A stretch of DNA of 64,000 nucleotides from JAHIYU01 sp964476155 (GCA_964476155.1 CAYYYS010000002.1:62001-126000); one strand, 5' to 3'. Counted from the stretch's first letter, positions 26,286-35,224 are shown. Numbers and translations: made by a program. Notes: a model not told the origin generated them from the letters alone.

Positions 26286-27100
26286 TCGCGGGGAAGTCTG
26301 TGGATCAGCATGATGATCACGGCCATGGTGCACAGGGACACGCCGAGCCAGAGCCAGTCGGTCGGAACGTCCAGGGTCTCGGGATCGACGATGTTACCCT
26401 GTTTGAACATGAGGGCCAACGAGACGGCGTTATGGACGGAGTGGGTCACGATGCAGGCGGTCAGTGATCGTGTCCGGTCGTAGATATAGGCCAACAGGAC
26501 GCCGAGCCCGATCAGACCGAAGAGGAACCAGGGTTCCCCGTGGGCGAGGCCGAAAACCAACGAAGAAATGAGCGCGGCGGGCAGGAAGCCCCAATGCCGT
26601 CGGCCGAGGCGAAAGATCAAACCGCGGAAGACCAGTTCCTCGGCCACGGGGCCGAAGACCGTGACCGCAAGAATGGCCACCGCGGCGCGCAGCGGCGTAT
26701 CGGGAAAGTGTTCGTTATAGTAGGTGACCCACTCCACCGTCGGCGGGTGGAGCTGGGACGACAGGCCGGCCAGGAACGACGAGGGCAGCAGGGCGGTCAG
26801 CGCCGCCAGGAGTGCCAACAGAACGACGGCTGCCGGAGGACGGTCGAGATCGAAATCTCTCGCCAGTGTCCCCTGCTGGCTTTTGACGGCCACCGTGGCC
26901 AACAGCAGCACGAACAGGCCGCCGGCGCTCACCGCCGCGAACATGTCGCCCGTGTATGAGTAGGCGATGGTCTGCACGACGATGTTGGCGGCGCTCCAGA
27001 GCAGTGCCAATATGGCCAGGCGCAGCGTTCCCCAGCGCCAGATGCCGTTCTGATGGAAGGCGGGACGATGCTCGTTGCGGATGTCGTCGTCGTGATCCAT
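26282..27100 (-). CDS. CPBP-family intramembrane glutamic protease
   Basis: A 272-residue membrane protein of the CAAX protease/bacteriocin-processing (CPBP, Rce1-like) family. Motifs: EELVFRGLIFRLGRR (the catalytic EExxxR box), ISSLVFGLAHG (conserved His) and IVTHSVHNAVSLAL (second His region), within about six hydrophobic helices. ATG at 27100 is chosen as start; a longer in-frame reading upstream runs into the promoter of the divergent HAD gene. Bacterial members process lipidated or small peptides, often in bacteriocin immunity or signalling; the substrate here is unknown. Confidence 0.85.
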   Translation of the reverse strand: MDHDDDIRNEHRPAFHQNGIWRWGTLRLAILALLWSAANIVVQTIAYSYTGDMFAAVSAGGLFVLLLATVAVKSQQGTLARDFDLDRPPAAVVLLALLAALTALLPSSFLAGLSSQLHPPTVEWVTYYNEHFPDTPLRAAVAILAVTVFGPVAEELVFRGLIFRLGRRHWGFLPAALISSLVFGLAHGEPWFLFGLIGLGVLLAYIYDRTRSLTACIVTHSVHNAVSLALMFKQGNIVDPETLDVPTDWLWLGVSLCTMAVIIMLIHRLPRD

Positions 27101-27124
27101 CGCGTGTACAGTCCTCCCTGAATC

Positions 27125-27153
27125 TTGGCAGCGGGCCGTCGACACTGTAGTAT
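27125..27153 (+). promoter_or_regulatory. Sigma70-type promoter for HAD-nnr-tsaD
   Basis: TTGGCA (27125-27130), 17-base spacer, TAGTAT (27148-27153), 33 bases before the HAD gene start and between divergent genes. Confidence 0.6.
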
Positions 27154-27185
27154 GCTCCGATCACAGTTGAAAGGAAAGAGGCGTG

Positions 27186-27923
27186 ATGAACCCCGATTCG
27201 ACCGACCGCGCCATCCGGGCCGTGATCTTCGACCTGGACAATACGCTCACGGATTTCATGACGGCCAAGGAAAGGGCGATCCAGGCCGCGGCGAACGCCA
27301 TGATCGACGCCGGGCTCAAGCTCGACGCGAAACAGGTCTTCGACCGGGTCTTCGCCATCTACGAGGACGTAGGCATCGAGCACCAGCGCGTGTTCAACCG
27401 CTTCCTGGAGGAGGAGACCGGCCGGGTGGACGACCGCGTGCTCGCGGCGGCCGTGGTCGCCTATCGCCACGCCCGCGAAGCGCATCTGGTGCCCTATCCC
27501 CATGTGCGGTCCACGTTGCTGGCCCTGGTCAAGGGAGGCTACAAGCTTGCGGTGGTCAGCGACGCGCCGCGTTTCGAGGCGTGGCTGCGCCTTTGCTACC
27601 TGCGTCTGCTGCATGTCTTCGACGTCGTGCTGACCCACGACGACACCGGTCATCACAAACCCAGTCCGGTACCCTTCCAGATGGCCCTGGCACGGCTCGG
27701 CGTCGAACCGCAACAGACGGTCATGATCGGCGACTGGCCCGAACGGGACATCGTCGGCGGTCTGGATGCCGGTCTGCACACGGTCTACGCGCGTTATGGG
27801 GACACATACGGTCTGGCCGACAGGAAGAAGGTCACCGATTCCGGGGCACACTTCGAGGTGGACGATCTGTCCCAACTGCTCGGTGTGATCGATCGCTTGA
27901 ACGCCGCCGACGGGGAGGCCTGA
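27186..27923 (+). CDS. HAD-superfamily hydrolase
   Basis: A 245-residue haloacid-dehalogenase-like phosphatase. Motif I is VIFDLDNTLTDF (nucleophile and acid/base Asp), motif II AVVSDAPR, motif III lysine in HHKPSPVPF, and motif IV VMIGDWPERDIVGG. The alpha-helical cap between motifs I and II fits subclass I, as in phosphoglycolate-phosphatase or YjjG-like enzymes. ATG 27186 follows GAAAGGAAAGAGG. It is followed by nnr with one base between them, and tsaD overlaps nnr. Substrate unknown. Confidence 0.85.
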   Translation: MNPDSTDRAIRAVIFDLDNTLTDFMTAKERAIQAAANAMIDAGLKLDAKQVFDRVFAIYEDVGIEHQRVFNRFLEEETGRVDDRVLAAAVVAYRHAREAHLVPYPHVRSTLLALVKGGYKLAVVSDAPRFEAWLRLCYLRLLHVFDVVLTHDDTGHHKPSPVPFQMALARLGVEPQQTVMIGDWPERDIVGGLDAGLHTVYARYGDTYGLADRKKVTDSGAHFEVDDLSQLLGVIDRLNAADGEA

Positions 27924-27924
27924 G

Positions 27925-29481
27925 ATGAGGATCGCCACCGCGGACCAGATGGCCGCCATCGATCACGAGACCATCACGGGCGGTGTGCCGGGTCTGGACC
28001 TGATGGAATGCGCCGGCCGCGAGATGACGTGGCAGTTCCTGCGCGAGTTTCCCGAGCTGACGCCGCCGGACCGGATCACCGTGGTCTGCGGCAAGGGCAA
28101 CAACGGCGGTGATGGTCTGGTCATGGCGCGCCTGCTGGAGAGTCTCGGTTACGAGGTTCACGTCATGCTGCTGGCCGAGCCCGACGTCCTGTCGCCAGAC
28201 GCCCGCGCCAATTTCGACCGTCTGCCCCCTTCGATCACGCGCGAGACGCCGCGAGGCGAGCAGTGGGCTCAACGGGCCTACGATCTTGGCGCCGAGTCGG
28301 AGCTGATGATCGACGCCGTCTTCGGCACCGGTATCAAGCCGCCGGTGCGGGGCGACTACGTGGCCCTCTTTGCAGCCATCGGCGACGGGTCCTGCGCCGT
28401 GCTCAGTCTCGACATTCCCTCGGGTGTGGCCGGAGACGACGGCTTAGTTGATCCGGTGGCCGTGCGCGCCGACGCTACCGTGACCGTGGGACTGCCCAAG
28501 CTGGGCCTGCTGTTGCCGCCGGGCCGCGATCATGTGGGCCGTTTGTCGGTGGTCGATATCGGCTTCGAGGCGGAGACCTGCGAGCGTCATACCGACGGCC
28601 TGCATTTTCTGCTGCCGCCGGACTACGCCGACCTGCTGCCCGCACGCGACTCGACGGCCCACAAGTACACGACCGGGACCGTGCTGGTCCTGGCGGGATC
28701 GCGTCGCTACGGCGGCGCCGCCCTGCTCGCGGGACTGGGCGCCCTGCGCTCGGGAGCGGGCCTGGTCAGTGTTGCGCTGCCCGAGTCCCACGCTCCCGCA
28801 GCCCTCGGTTTCATTCCCGAAGCCCTGGTGCGCCCGTTGCCCACCGGCGCCTCCGGCGGCCTCTCGCCCTTGGGCCCCGACGCCCTGGCGGATCTCATGA
28901 CCCGGCAGGACGCCCTGGCGGTGGGACCTGGCCTGGACGACGATGCCGAGACCGACGCCTGGATCGTGGACTGGCTGAAAGAGATCGATCGTCCCCTGGT
29001 AATCGACGCCGACGGCGTGTCCGCGTTCGCTCGTCTGGGTCAAGTACCGCGTTTCGCCCACCGCGAAGTGGTGCTCACACCGCATGGCGGCGAACTGGCC
29101 CGACTGGCGGGACTTGATCCGGCGGTCCTCGCGGCGGAGCGCCTGACGCGCGTGCCCGAGCTGGCGCAGGCGTGGGGCGTGACGCTGGTGGCCAAGGGAT
29201 CGCCCACGCTGATCGCCTCGCCCGAGGGCGGGCTCGTACTCAACCCCACGGGACACGACGCTCTGGCCCACGGCGGTACGGGCGACGTGCTGACCGGCCT
29301 GATCGGCGGATTGCTGGCCCAGGGCGCCGACGCCTACACGTCCGCGGTGCTGGGGTGCTGGCTCCATGGCCGCGCCGGCGAACTGGTCGCCGCACGCGAC
29401 GGCACGCGCCGCACCCTGCTGGCGCGCGAGATCGGCGCCGCCCTGCCCGAAGCCTTCGCCGAACTGGAGGTCCTCGCGTGA
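27925..29481 (+). CDS. nnr: Bifunctional NAD(P)H-hydrate repair enzyme Nnr
   Basis: Repairs hydrated NAD(P)H. The N-terminal YjeF_N domain (about 1-215) epimerises R- and S-NAD(P)HX: motifs GKGNNGGDGLVMARLL and DIPSGVAGDDG. The C-terminal carbohydrate-kinase-like domain (about 230-518) is the ADP- or ATP-dependent S-NAD(P)HX dehydratase: GTVLVLAGSRRYGGAALLAG, LTPHGGELARL and HGGTGDVLTGLIGGLLAQG. The 518-residue fusion is the normal bacterial form. The last bases overlap tsaD (GTGA). Confidence 0.93.
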   Translation: MRIATADQMAAIDHETITGGVPGLDLMECAGREMTWQFLREFPELTPPDRITVVCGKGNNGGDGLVMARLLESLGYEVHVMLLAEPDVLSPDARANFDRLPPSITRETPRGEQWAQRAYDLGAESELMIDAVFGTGIKPPVRGDYVALFAAIGDGSCAVLSLDIPSGVAGDDGLVDPVAVRADATVTVGLPKLGLLLPPGRDHVGRLSVVDIGFEAETCERHTDGLHFLLPPDYADLLPARDSTAHKYTTGTVLVLAGSRRYGGAALLAGLGALRSGAGLVSVALPESHAPAALGFIPEALVRPLPTGASGGLSPLGPDALADLMTRQDALAVGPGLDDDAETDAWIVDWLKEIDRPLVIDADGVSAFARLGQVPRFAHREVVLTPHGGELARLAGLDPAVLAAERLTRVPELAQAWGVTLVAKGSPTLIASPEGGLVLNPTGHDALAHGGTGDVLTGLIGGLLAQGADAYTSAVLGCWLHGRAGELVAARDGTRRTLLAREIGAALPEAFAELEVLA

Positions 29482-30488
29482 AGGTTCTCGGCATCGAGAC
29501 GTCCTGCGACGACACCAGCGTAGCGCTCTTCGATTCGGAAGAGGGTGTTCTGGAAAACCTGGTCTCGAGCCAGGTCGATTTGCACGACCATTTCGGTGGC
29601 GTGGTGCCCGAGCTGGCGTCGCGCGCCCACCTGGTCAATCTGTTGCCTTTGGTCGACGTGCTGCTCGATAATCAACGGATCTCAACCGCGGAACTCGACG
29701 GAGTGGCGGTCACGGCCGGACCGGGCCTGATCGGCGCGCTGCTGGTGGGCCTTTCCACGGCCAAGGCCATCTGTTGGGCCACGGGTAAGCCCCTGGTCGG
29801 CGTCCATCATATCGAAGGCCACATCCTGGCCAATCAGCTCACGGAGCCCATGGTGTTCCCCGCGGCGGTCCTCGTGGTATCCGGCGGACATACCGAAGTG
29901 GTGTTGATGCGTGGAGTCGGTCGCTACGAGCGGCTCGGCTGGACCCTGGACGACGCGGCCGGGGAGTGCTTCGACAAGACGGCCAAGCTCTTGGGTCTCG
30001 AGTATCCGGGCGGTCCCGCCATCGATCGCCGGGCCCGTGACGGCGAGCCGGGGCGGTTCAAGTTGCCCCGTCCGCTGGCCCGCGATCCCCGCGTCGTTTT
30101 CAGCTTCAGTGGACTCAAGACGGCGGTGCGCACAGAAGTGGCAAAACTAGACAGCCCATTGTCGGATAGAGATATAAGCGACATGAGTCATGCTTTGCGT
30201 GAGGCTGTGGTGGATGTGCTGACGACGCGCCTCTTTCAGGCCGCTCGTGAGCAAAAGGCGCGGGCGGTCTATCTGGCCGGCGGCGTGGCCGCCAACAGCC
30301 TTTTACGTGAACGGACGGCCGTCGCCGCCACCGCCGCCGGGCTCGTATTCAGGCCTCCCGAGACTCGTTTTTGCACCGATAACGCCGCCATGATCGCCTA
30401 CGCCGGTCATGCCCGTCTGGCGGCCGGCCTCTCCGACTCGCTGTCGCTGGACAGCTTCGCGCGGCGTCCCCTCGAATCCTGGCTATGA
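29478..30488 (+). CDS. tsaD: tRNA N6-adenosine threonylcarbamoyltransferase TsaD
   Basis: Transfers the threonylcarbamoyl group to A37 of ANN-decoding tRNAs, with TsaB, TsaC and TsaE. 336 residues, as usual. Motifs: VLGIETSCDDTSVALF at the N-terminus, VAVTAGPGLIGALLVGL, the metal ligands HHIEGHILAN, VVSGGHTEVVLM, GECFDKTAKLLGLEYPGGP, FSFSGLKTAV and FRPPETRFCTDNAAMIAYAG. GTG 29478 overlaps the nnr stop; a longer in-frame reading is a spurious extension through nnr. Confidence 0.95.
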   Translation: MKVLGIETSCDDTSVALFDSEEGVLENLVSSQVDLHDHFGGVVPELASRAHLVNLLPLVDVLLDNQRISTAELDGVAVTAGPGLIGALLVGLSTAKAICWATGKPLVGVHHIEGHILANQLTEPMVFPAAVLVVSGGHTEVVLMRGVGRYERLGWTLDDAAGECFDKTAKLLGLEYPGGPAIDRRARDGEPGRFKLPRPLARDPRVVFSFSGLKTAVRTEVAKLDSPLSDRDISDMSHALREAVVDVLTTRLFQAAREQKARAVYLAGGVAANSLLRERTAVAATAAGLVFRPPETRFCTDNAAMIAYAGHARLAAGLSDSLSLDSFARRPLESWL

Positions 30489-30517
30489 TCGCTCTATCAG
30501 CATCATAATTCCCGACT

Positions 30518-30544
30518 TAAGGTTTCGTATCCACCTGCCGATAT
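30518..30544 (+). promoter_or_regulatory. Sigma28-like promoter, copy 1
   Basis: TAAGGTTT (30518-30525), 11 bases, GCCGATAT (30537-30544). This is one mismatch in each half from the E. coli FliA consensus, and the -10 is exactly the B. subtilis sigmaD form. It lies 114 bases before the receiver-GGDDF gene. A second copy with an identical -10 precedes the C1 protease gene. Confidence 0.65.
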
Positions 30545-30657
30545 CAATGTTCCCAGTAGTTGCCCATGAATGATCATGATGGCACGTCCTTTGCGTGATC
30601 CAGCATGAGCGAGGTTTCTCTGTACGACACACGTTCTATTTGCACGGATGGTAACGA

Positions 30658-31650
30658 ATGACGGAGACGGAGACGATACTCGTCATTGACGACGAGTCGC
30701 ATATCCGCACTATTTTAACCTACATGCTCGAGCAAGAGGGTTTCCAGGTTGTTCAAGCCTCCGGAGGCACCGAAGCTCTGGCTATTCTGGATGATTCCTT
30801 GCCGGACCTGATCCTACTGGACATCATGATGCCGGACATGGATGGTTTCTCGGTGCTGGCCCATATCAGGAGCCGGTTCCGCACCCACAACCTGCCCGTC
30901 ATCCTGTTCACCGCCCGTAGTGAAACCCAGCAGAAGGTGCACGGTCTCGAGGCCGGCGCCAATGATTACCTCGTCAAGCCGTTCGTTCCCGAGGAACTGA
31001 TACTGCGCGTGCGGAACATGCTGCAGCTCAGTCGCAATCAGCGTGACGCGAACCCCTTGACCGGATTGCCTGGGAACCGGGCCATAGACGCGGAACTGCG
31101 GCGACGTCTGGAAAACGAGTCGCCGTTCGGGTTCTGCTATTACGATTTGGACAACTTCAAGGCCTACAACGACTACTACGGCTACGCGCGTGGCGACAAG
31201 GTTCTGTCGCTGCTCGCCGGAATCCTGACCCGTCACATTCTTGAAGCCTCACGGGAGGCGTTCCTGGGCCACGTGGGCGGGGACGATTTCGTCATCATAT
31301 CCAACGCCGATGAAGCCCTGGAACTGGCCCGGATGGTGATAGCCGACTTTGATGCCCAGGTGCGCTTTCTCTACGAGCCGGAGGACTGGAGCCGCGGCTA
31401 TACGGAATTGCCCGATCGCCGGGGCGACAGCTGTCGCTTTCCGCCGGTCTCGCTGACGGCGGCGGTCATCACGGACATCGACGGTCGCTTTGCCCACGTG
31501 GGTCGCGTAAACGCCGTGGCTGTGGAACTCAAGCAATACGAAAAAAAACAACCCGGGAGCGTAGTCGTTACCGAGCGCCGAGGCACCGAGGGTGCGGACG
31601 AACTCGTGGTCAGCAATCACCAGGCAAACACCGACGGCGTTGTCGATTGA
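30658..31650 (+). CDS. Response regulator with GGDEF-like output (GGDDF)
   Basis: A 330-residue protein. Residues 1-125 form a receiver domain: acidic DDE at 11-13, phospho-acceptor Asp 55 in LILLDIMMPD, and the conserved Lys in DYLVKPF. Residues from about 135 form a diguanylate-cyclase-like domain, starting NPLTGLPGNRAID with a signature of GGDDF at 207-211 in place of GGDEF/GGEEF. The fourth signature residue is Asp rather than Glu, so cyclase activity may be weak or lost; no RxxD inhibitory site is seen five residues upstream. It is first in a four-gene signalling run and is preceded by a sigma28-like promoter. Confidence 0.8.
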   Translation: MTETETILVIDDESHIRTILTYMLEQEGFQVVQASGGTEALAILDDSLPDLILLDIMMPDMDGFSVLAHIRSRFRTHNLPVILFTARSETQQKVHGLEAGANDYLVKPFVPEELILRVRNMLQLSRNQRDANPLTGLPGNRAIDAELRRRLENESPFGFCYYDLDNFKAYNDYYGYARGDKVLSLLAGILTRHILEASREAFLGHVGGDDFVIISNADEALELARMVIADFDAQVRFLYEPEDWSRGYTELPDRRGDSCRFPPVSLTAAVITDIDGRFAHVGRVNAVAVELKQYEKKQPGSVVVTERRGTEGADELVVSNHQANTDGVVD

Positions 31651-31688
31651 CGGGAACGCAGCCTTGAATCGCAAGAGCGGGAGATGTG

Positions 31689-32096
31689 ATGGACGGACCG
31701 CGGGTATTGATCGTCGAGGATGAAGGCGCCCTGGCCAACCTGCTGGTGCAGGCCCTGGACAACGAGGGATGCGAGGTCGCCCTGGCGCGTGACGGCATCG
31801 ATTGCATGAACAAGGTTACCGGCTTCAGGCCCGACGTGATCATCATGGACATCATGATGCCCAAGCTCGACGGCATCGACACGACACGGCTGATCCGTCG
31901 CAACAAGACCTACGACAACACGGTGATCGTGGGGCTTTCGGCCCGTACCGACATGGACACCAAGAAGGAGATGATGACCGCGGGCGCGGATCTCTTCTTC
32001 GAGAAACCTTTCGTAATGAGCCGCCTGATCGAAGAAGTCCGCGAGGCTGTCGAATCCCGGGCCAGCTCCTTGTGGAAGAGGGGACATAACCGATGA
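31689..32096 (+). CDS. Single-domain response regulator
   Basis: A 135-residue CheY/Spo0F-type receiver without output domain. Acidic pocket EDE near residue 10-12, phospho-acceptor Asp 54 in VIIMDIMMPKLDG, Thr/Ser switch in VGLSARTD and Lys in LFFEKPF. ATG 31689 follows GAGATGTG with weak Shine-Dalgarno. Its end overlaps the next kinase gene (ATGA), so it is most likely phosphorylated by, or passes phosphate to, that kinase. Confidence 0.85.
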   Translation: MDGPRVLIVEDEGALANLLVQALDNEGCEVALARDGIDCMNKVTGFRPDVIIMDIMMPKLDGIDTTRLIRRNKTYDNTVIVGLSARTDMDTKKEMMTAGADLFFEKPFVMSRLIEEVREAVESRASSLWKRGHNR

Positions 32097-34708
32097 ACGG
32101 CTTCAGCGAAGCGATGGCGATCATTCCAGCCGGCGCCGCCGCTGCACCGGGAGGGCCGTGGCCATACGCCGTGGCCATCCTGCTCCTCGCGGCCGGACTG
32201 TGCTGGCAGATCTGGCGTGTCAGGCAGCAGAACTGTGACTTGCACGACCGACAGGAACGAGTCCGCGGTCTGGAGAGCCTGCTGGCGATCTCGGCACGGA
32301 TCCACGCCTATCGCGATCCCGATCATCTGCTGGGCGAAGTGGCCGAATCGGTGCGCGAATTCCTGGGCTTCCACCTGGCCCTGCTGCGGATCTACGATCT
32401 TGCCGAGCGGACCTTCGAGGCGCGGGCTTTCGCGGGTATCGACGAGGAGGGTGTCGAGTACCTCAAGCACATGCCGGTCACGTTGCCTGAATTCCGCAAG
32501 CTGACCCTGCCGCACTTCCAGATCTCCAACAGTTACTTCATCCGCCACGACATGGAAGGGGCCGACCAGGCCATGGCCGGAGGCTATGTCTCCGATCTGG
32601 GCGTGCGCGAGGAGGGGGAGTGGCACGAGGATGACGCGCTGATCATCCCCTTGACCTCGCCCGAGGGCGAGATCGTCGGGTATCTGAGCGTCGACGATCC
32701 GATCGATCGTCAGATCCCGTCCCTGCAGCGTATCCAGATGCTGGAGCTCTTTGCCCAGCAGGCCGCCACGGCCATCGCCTCGGCCGAGCTCTATGCCCGG
32801 CTGCACGGTCAGAACCAGGAACTCACGCGGTCGGCCGATCGGTTGCGCTACAACAACGAACTCAAGCACAACTTCGTGGCCAATGTCAGCCATGAACTGC
32901 GTACGCCCCTGACGTCGATCAAGGCCTACAGCGAAGCCCTGCTCCATGGGCGCGGCAAGATGGAAGAGGAGGCGCAGCGCGAGTTCATGCAGGTGATCCA
33001 CCTGGAGAGCGAGAAGCTCACGGGAATCGTCAACAACCTGCTGGACCTGGAACGCATGGAGCGCGAGCAGGTCACGTTCAATCGTCACCAGACCGACCTG
33101 GTGGCGCTGATCCGGGGGCTGGAAGGCACGTCGCGCAACCAGGCCGCGGCCAAGAATATCGATTTCTCGATCCACCTGGACCGCGACGAGATCCTGCTGG
33201 GCGTGGACGCGGACCTCGTCCGGCAACTCATCCGGCACCTGATCGACAACGCCATGAAGTTCACTCCAGCGGGCGGCAAGGTCCACCTGTCGATTGTGGA
33301 CGGCGTGTCCTCGGTGCGTATCGTGGTCGAGGACAACGGCATCGGGATCCCCGACAACAAGATGTCCTTCATCTTCGATCGCTTCTATCAGGTTGACGGT
33401 TCGTCGACGCGCGAGCACGGCGGCCAGGGTATCGGCTTGGCCATCTGCCGCGACATCGTCGCGCGGCACGGCGGTCGTATCTGGGGCGAGCGGGTACAGC
33501 CGCAAGGCGTGCGCTTCAATGCGCTGCTGCCGCGGCGTGACGAAATTATCCGGCGCGGCAAGAACAACGGCCGTCACACCATCTTCGGCGACGTGCCGGA
33601 ATTTGCGGAGAAGCTGATCCACTGGGTCGGCGAGCTCATGCGCGTCCGCATCGTGTCGCTGATGGTGCCCGATGCCGGCGGTGAACACCTGGTGGTCGAG
33701 GCCGCCATGGGCCTCGAGGATACTATCGTACAGGATACGCGACTGCAACGGGGTGAGGGCATTGCCGGCCGCGTTTGGCGCGACGGCGAGACGATACTCG
33801 TCGAAGACATCGCCAGCGACGAGCGCATGCCTCGGGATTACAATCGAACCCGGTATGAGACGGGGTCCCTGCTGAGCGCGCCCATCTGGAGGGACGACGA
33901 GATCGTCGGCGTGATCAACGTGAACAACCGACTCGACGATCGTCAATTCACCGATCGCGACAAGCTGTTGCTCGACAGCCTGTCTGAGCGTCTGGGTCAC
34001 ATCCTGGCCCGTGTCGACTCGCAACAGCGCGGTAATCGTGAATTCAAGAATCTCAGTCAGGCCCTGCGCAAGAGCATCGCTATTCGCCGGGCCCGCCACG
34101 ACGAGCTGGCGGAGGTATGCCACGAGATCTGTATCGCCGCCGCCCAGTGCCTGCATCTGCAGCGCGAGGATCTCAAGGGGCTGGCTTTCGCCCTGCAGAC
34201 CTACGACCTGGGATTGTCGGGCATCCCCGACGACATCCTGCACAAGACGCCCGCGCTGGAACCCGAGGAATGGGAGATCATCCAGCAGCATGTCGGCCTG
34301 AGCCTGGAGATGATCCAGTTCCTTGATGCGCCCGCCGCCGTCCACGAAGTCGTGTTGCATCACCACGAACACTACGACGGCAGAGGTTACCCCGAAGGTC
34401 TGGCCGGTGACGCCATTCCGCTCGGGTCACGCCTGCTTTCGCTGGCCGATGGTCTGACGGCCATGCTCCAGGGACGCCCCTACAAGCGGGCCATGTCCCT
34501 GGACCAGGCTCTCGGTGAAATCGAGAAGAGGGTCGGCAAGCAGTTCTGTCCGCGCTGCACATCGACCTATGTGGCGGAAGCCCAGAAGTTCGGGGACCGC
34601 ATCGCCGAGATCCAGAAGGCGCGATCCCTGGCCCTGCATTCGGACGAACCGATCAAGGTGTTCGACAGGACCGAGCCACGGCAGCCTGAGCCGGAGCCTG
34701 TCGCCTGA
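32093..34708 (+). CDS. GAF-histidine kinase-GAF-degenerate HD-GYP protein
   Basis: An 871-residue protein with an unusual order: one N-terminal transmembrane helix (about 24-42), a GAF domain (about 58-240), HisKA with His 267 in VSHELRTPLTS, an ATPase domain (RHLIDNAMKFTP, DNGIGIPDNKMSFIFDRFYQ, GGQGIGLAICRDIV), a second GAF domain (about 510-640; GIAGRVWRDGETILVED), and an HD-GYP-like domain (about 655-830). In the last, the HD dyad position reads YDLGLSGIPDDIL (Tyr 704-Asp 705) where active enzymes have HDIGKxxIPD, but HHHEHYDGRGYPEGL is kept. The phosphodiesterase is therefore probably inactive or altered. The gene overlaps the upstream receiver gene. Confidence 0.85.
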   Translation: MNGFSEAMAIIPAGAAAAPGGPWPYAVAILLLAAGLCWQIWRVRQQNCDLHDRQERVRGLESLLAISARIHAYRDPDHLLGEVAESVREFLGFHLALLRIYDLAERTFEARAFAGIDEEGVEYLKHMPVTLPEFRKLTLPHFQISNSYFIRHDMEGADQAMAGGYVSDLGVREEGEWHEDDALIIPLTSPEGEIVGYLSVDDPIDRQIPSLQRIQMLELFAQQAATAIASAELYARLHGQNQELTRSADRLRYNNELKHNFVANVSHELRTPLTSIKAYSEALLHGRGKMEEEAQREFMQVIHLESEKLTGIVNNLLDLERMEREQVTFNRHQTDLVALIRGLEGTSRNQAAAKNIDFSIHLDRDEILLGVDADLVRQLIRHLIDNAMKFTPAGGKVHLSIVDGVSSVRIVVEDNGIGIPDNKMSFIFDRFYQVDGSSTREHGGQGIGLAICRDIVARHGGRIWGERVQPQGVRFNALLPRRDEIIRRGKNNGRHTIFGDVPEFAEKLIHWVGELMRVRIVSLMVPDAGGEHLVVEAAMGLEDTIVQDTRLQRGEGIAGRVWRDGETILVEDIASDERMPRDYNRTRYETGSLLSAPIWRDDEIVGVINVNNRLDDRQFTDRDKLLLDSLSERLGHILARVDSQQRGNREFKNLSQALRKSIAIRRARHDELAEVCHEICIAAAQCLHLQREDLKGLAFALQTYDLGLSGIPDDILHKTPALEPEEWEIIQQHVGLSLEMIQFLDAPAAVHEVVLHHHEHYDGRGYPEGLAGDAIPLGSRLLSLADGLTAMLQGRPYKRAMSLDQALGEIEKRVGKQFCPRCTSTYVAEAQKFGDRIAEIQKARSLALHSDEPIKVFDRTEPRQPEPEPVA

Positions 34709-34775
34709 GTCACGTTTCGTCGCGGAAGCAGGATGTCCGCGACCGGGAGTACAAGCACACACGGGAGGCGTAGCG

Positions 34776-35147
34776 TTGCGCAAGATTCTCATCGTCGACG
34801 ACGAACCCTATATCCTGAATATTCTCGATTTCAGCCTCGATGCCGAGGGCTACAGCGTCCTGAAAGCCGCCGATGGCGACGAGGCCCTGCGCCTGGCCGT
34901 CGAACAGTCACCGGATCTGATCATCATGGACGTGATGATGCCCCGGCTCGACGGCTTCAAGACGTGCCAGCGCCTCAAGGAGGACGCGAAGACCAAGGAT
35001 ATTCCCGTCGTGCTGCTCACCGCCCGCAACAGCCGTGAGGATCGGGCCCGCGGCGACGAGGTGAAGGCCGACGGCTTCATGACCAAGCCGTTCAGCCCGC
35101 AGCGCCTGCTGGAGACCGTCCAGGAGTACCTGGGCGTGGTCAAGTAG
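34776..35147 (+). CDS. Single-domain response regulator
   Basis: A 123-residue receiver domain. TTG 34776 follows GGGAGG at seven bases; the frame is open further upstream but overlaps the kinase gene. Acidic DDE at 8-10, phospho-acceptor Asp 52 in LIIMDVMMPRLDG, Thr in VLLTARN and Lys in FMTKPFSP. It closes the signalling run and is followed by a short repeat and a strong hairpin. Confidence 0.85.
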   Translation: MRKILIVDDEPYILNILDFSLDAEGYSVLKAADGDEALRLAVEQSPDLIIMDVMMPRLDGFKTCQRLKEDAKTKDIPVVLLTARNSREDRARGDEVKADGFMTKPFSPQRLLETVQEYLGVVK

Positions 35148-35148
35148 T

Positions 35149-35161
35149 CTAGTGCTCTGTC
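35149..35161. repeat. Interspersed gene-end repeat, copy 2 (inverted)
   Basis: CTAGTGCTCTGTC, the exact reverse complement of the GACAGAGCACTAG core found at 26273-26285 and 40590-40602. Like the others it lies immediately after a stop codon (35145-35147). Confidence 0.55.
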
Positions 35162-35191
35162 CGAAATAAGACGGCCCCGCTCGCAGGGGTG

Positions 35192-35224
35192 AAGGGCGTC
35201 GAGCCGTATGGTCTCGACGCCCTT
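35192..35224 (+). terminator. Terminator-like hairpin after signalling operon
   Basis: AAGGGCGTCGAG (35192-35203) pairs perfectly with CTCGACGCCCTT (35213-35224) around a nine-base loop; tail GTTC is only weakly T-rich. Confidence 0.65.

Noticed and set aside
31910..34372. 820-codon minus-strand open frame opposite the GAF-kinase-HD-GYP gene
   Set aside because: Shadow frame without recognisable domains; the plus-strand product has full kinase motifs.
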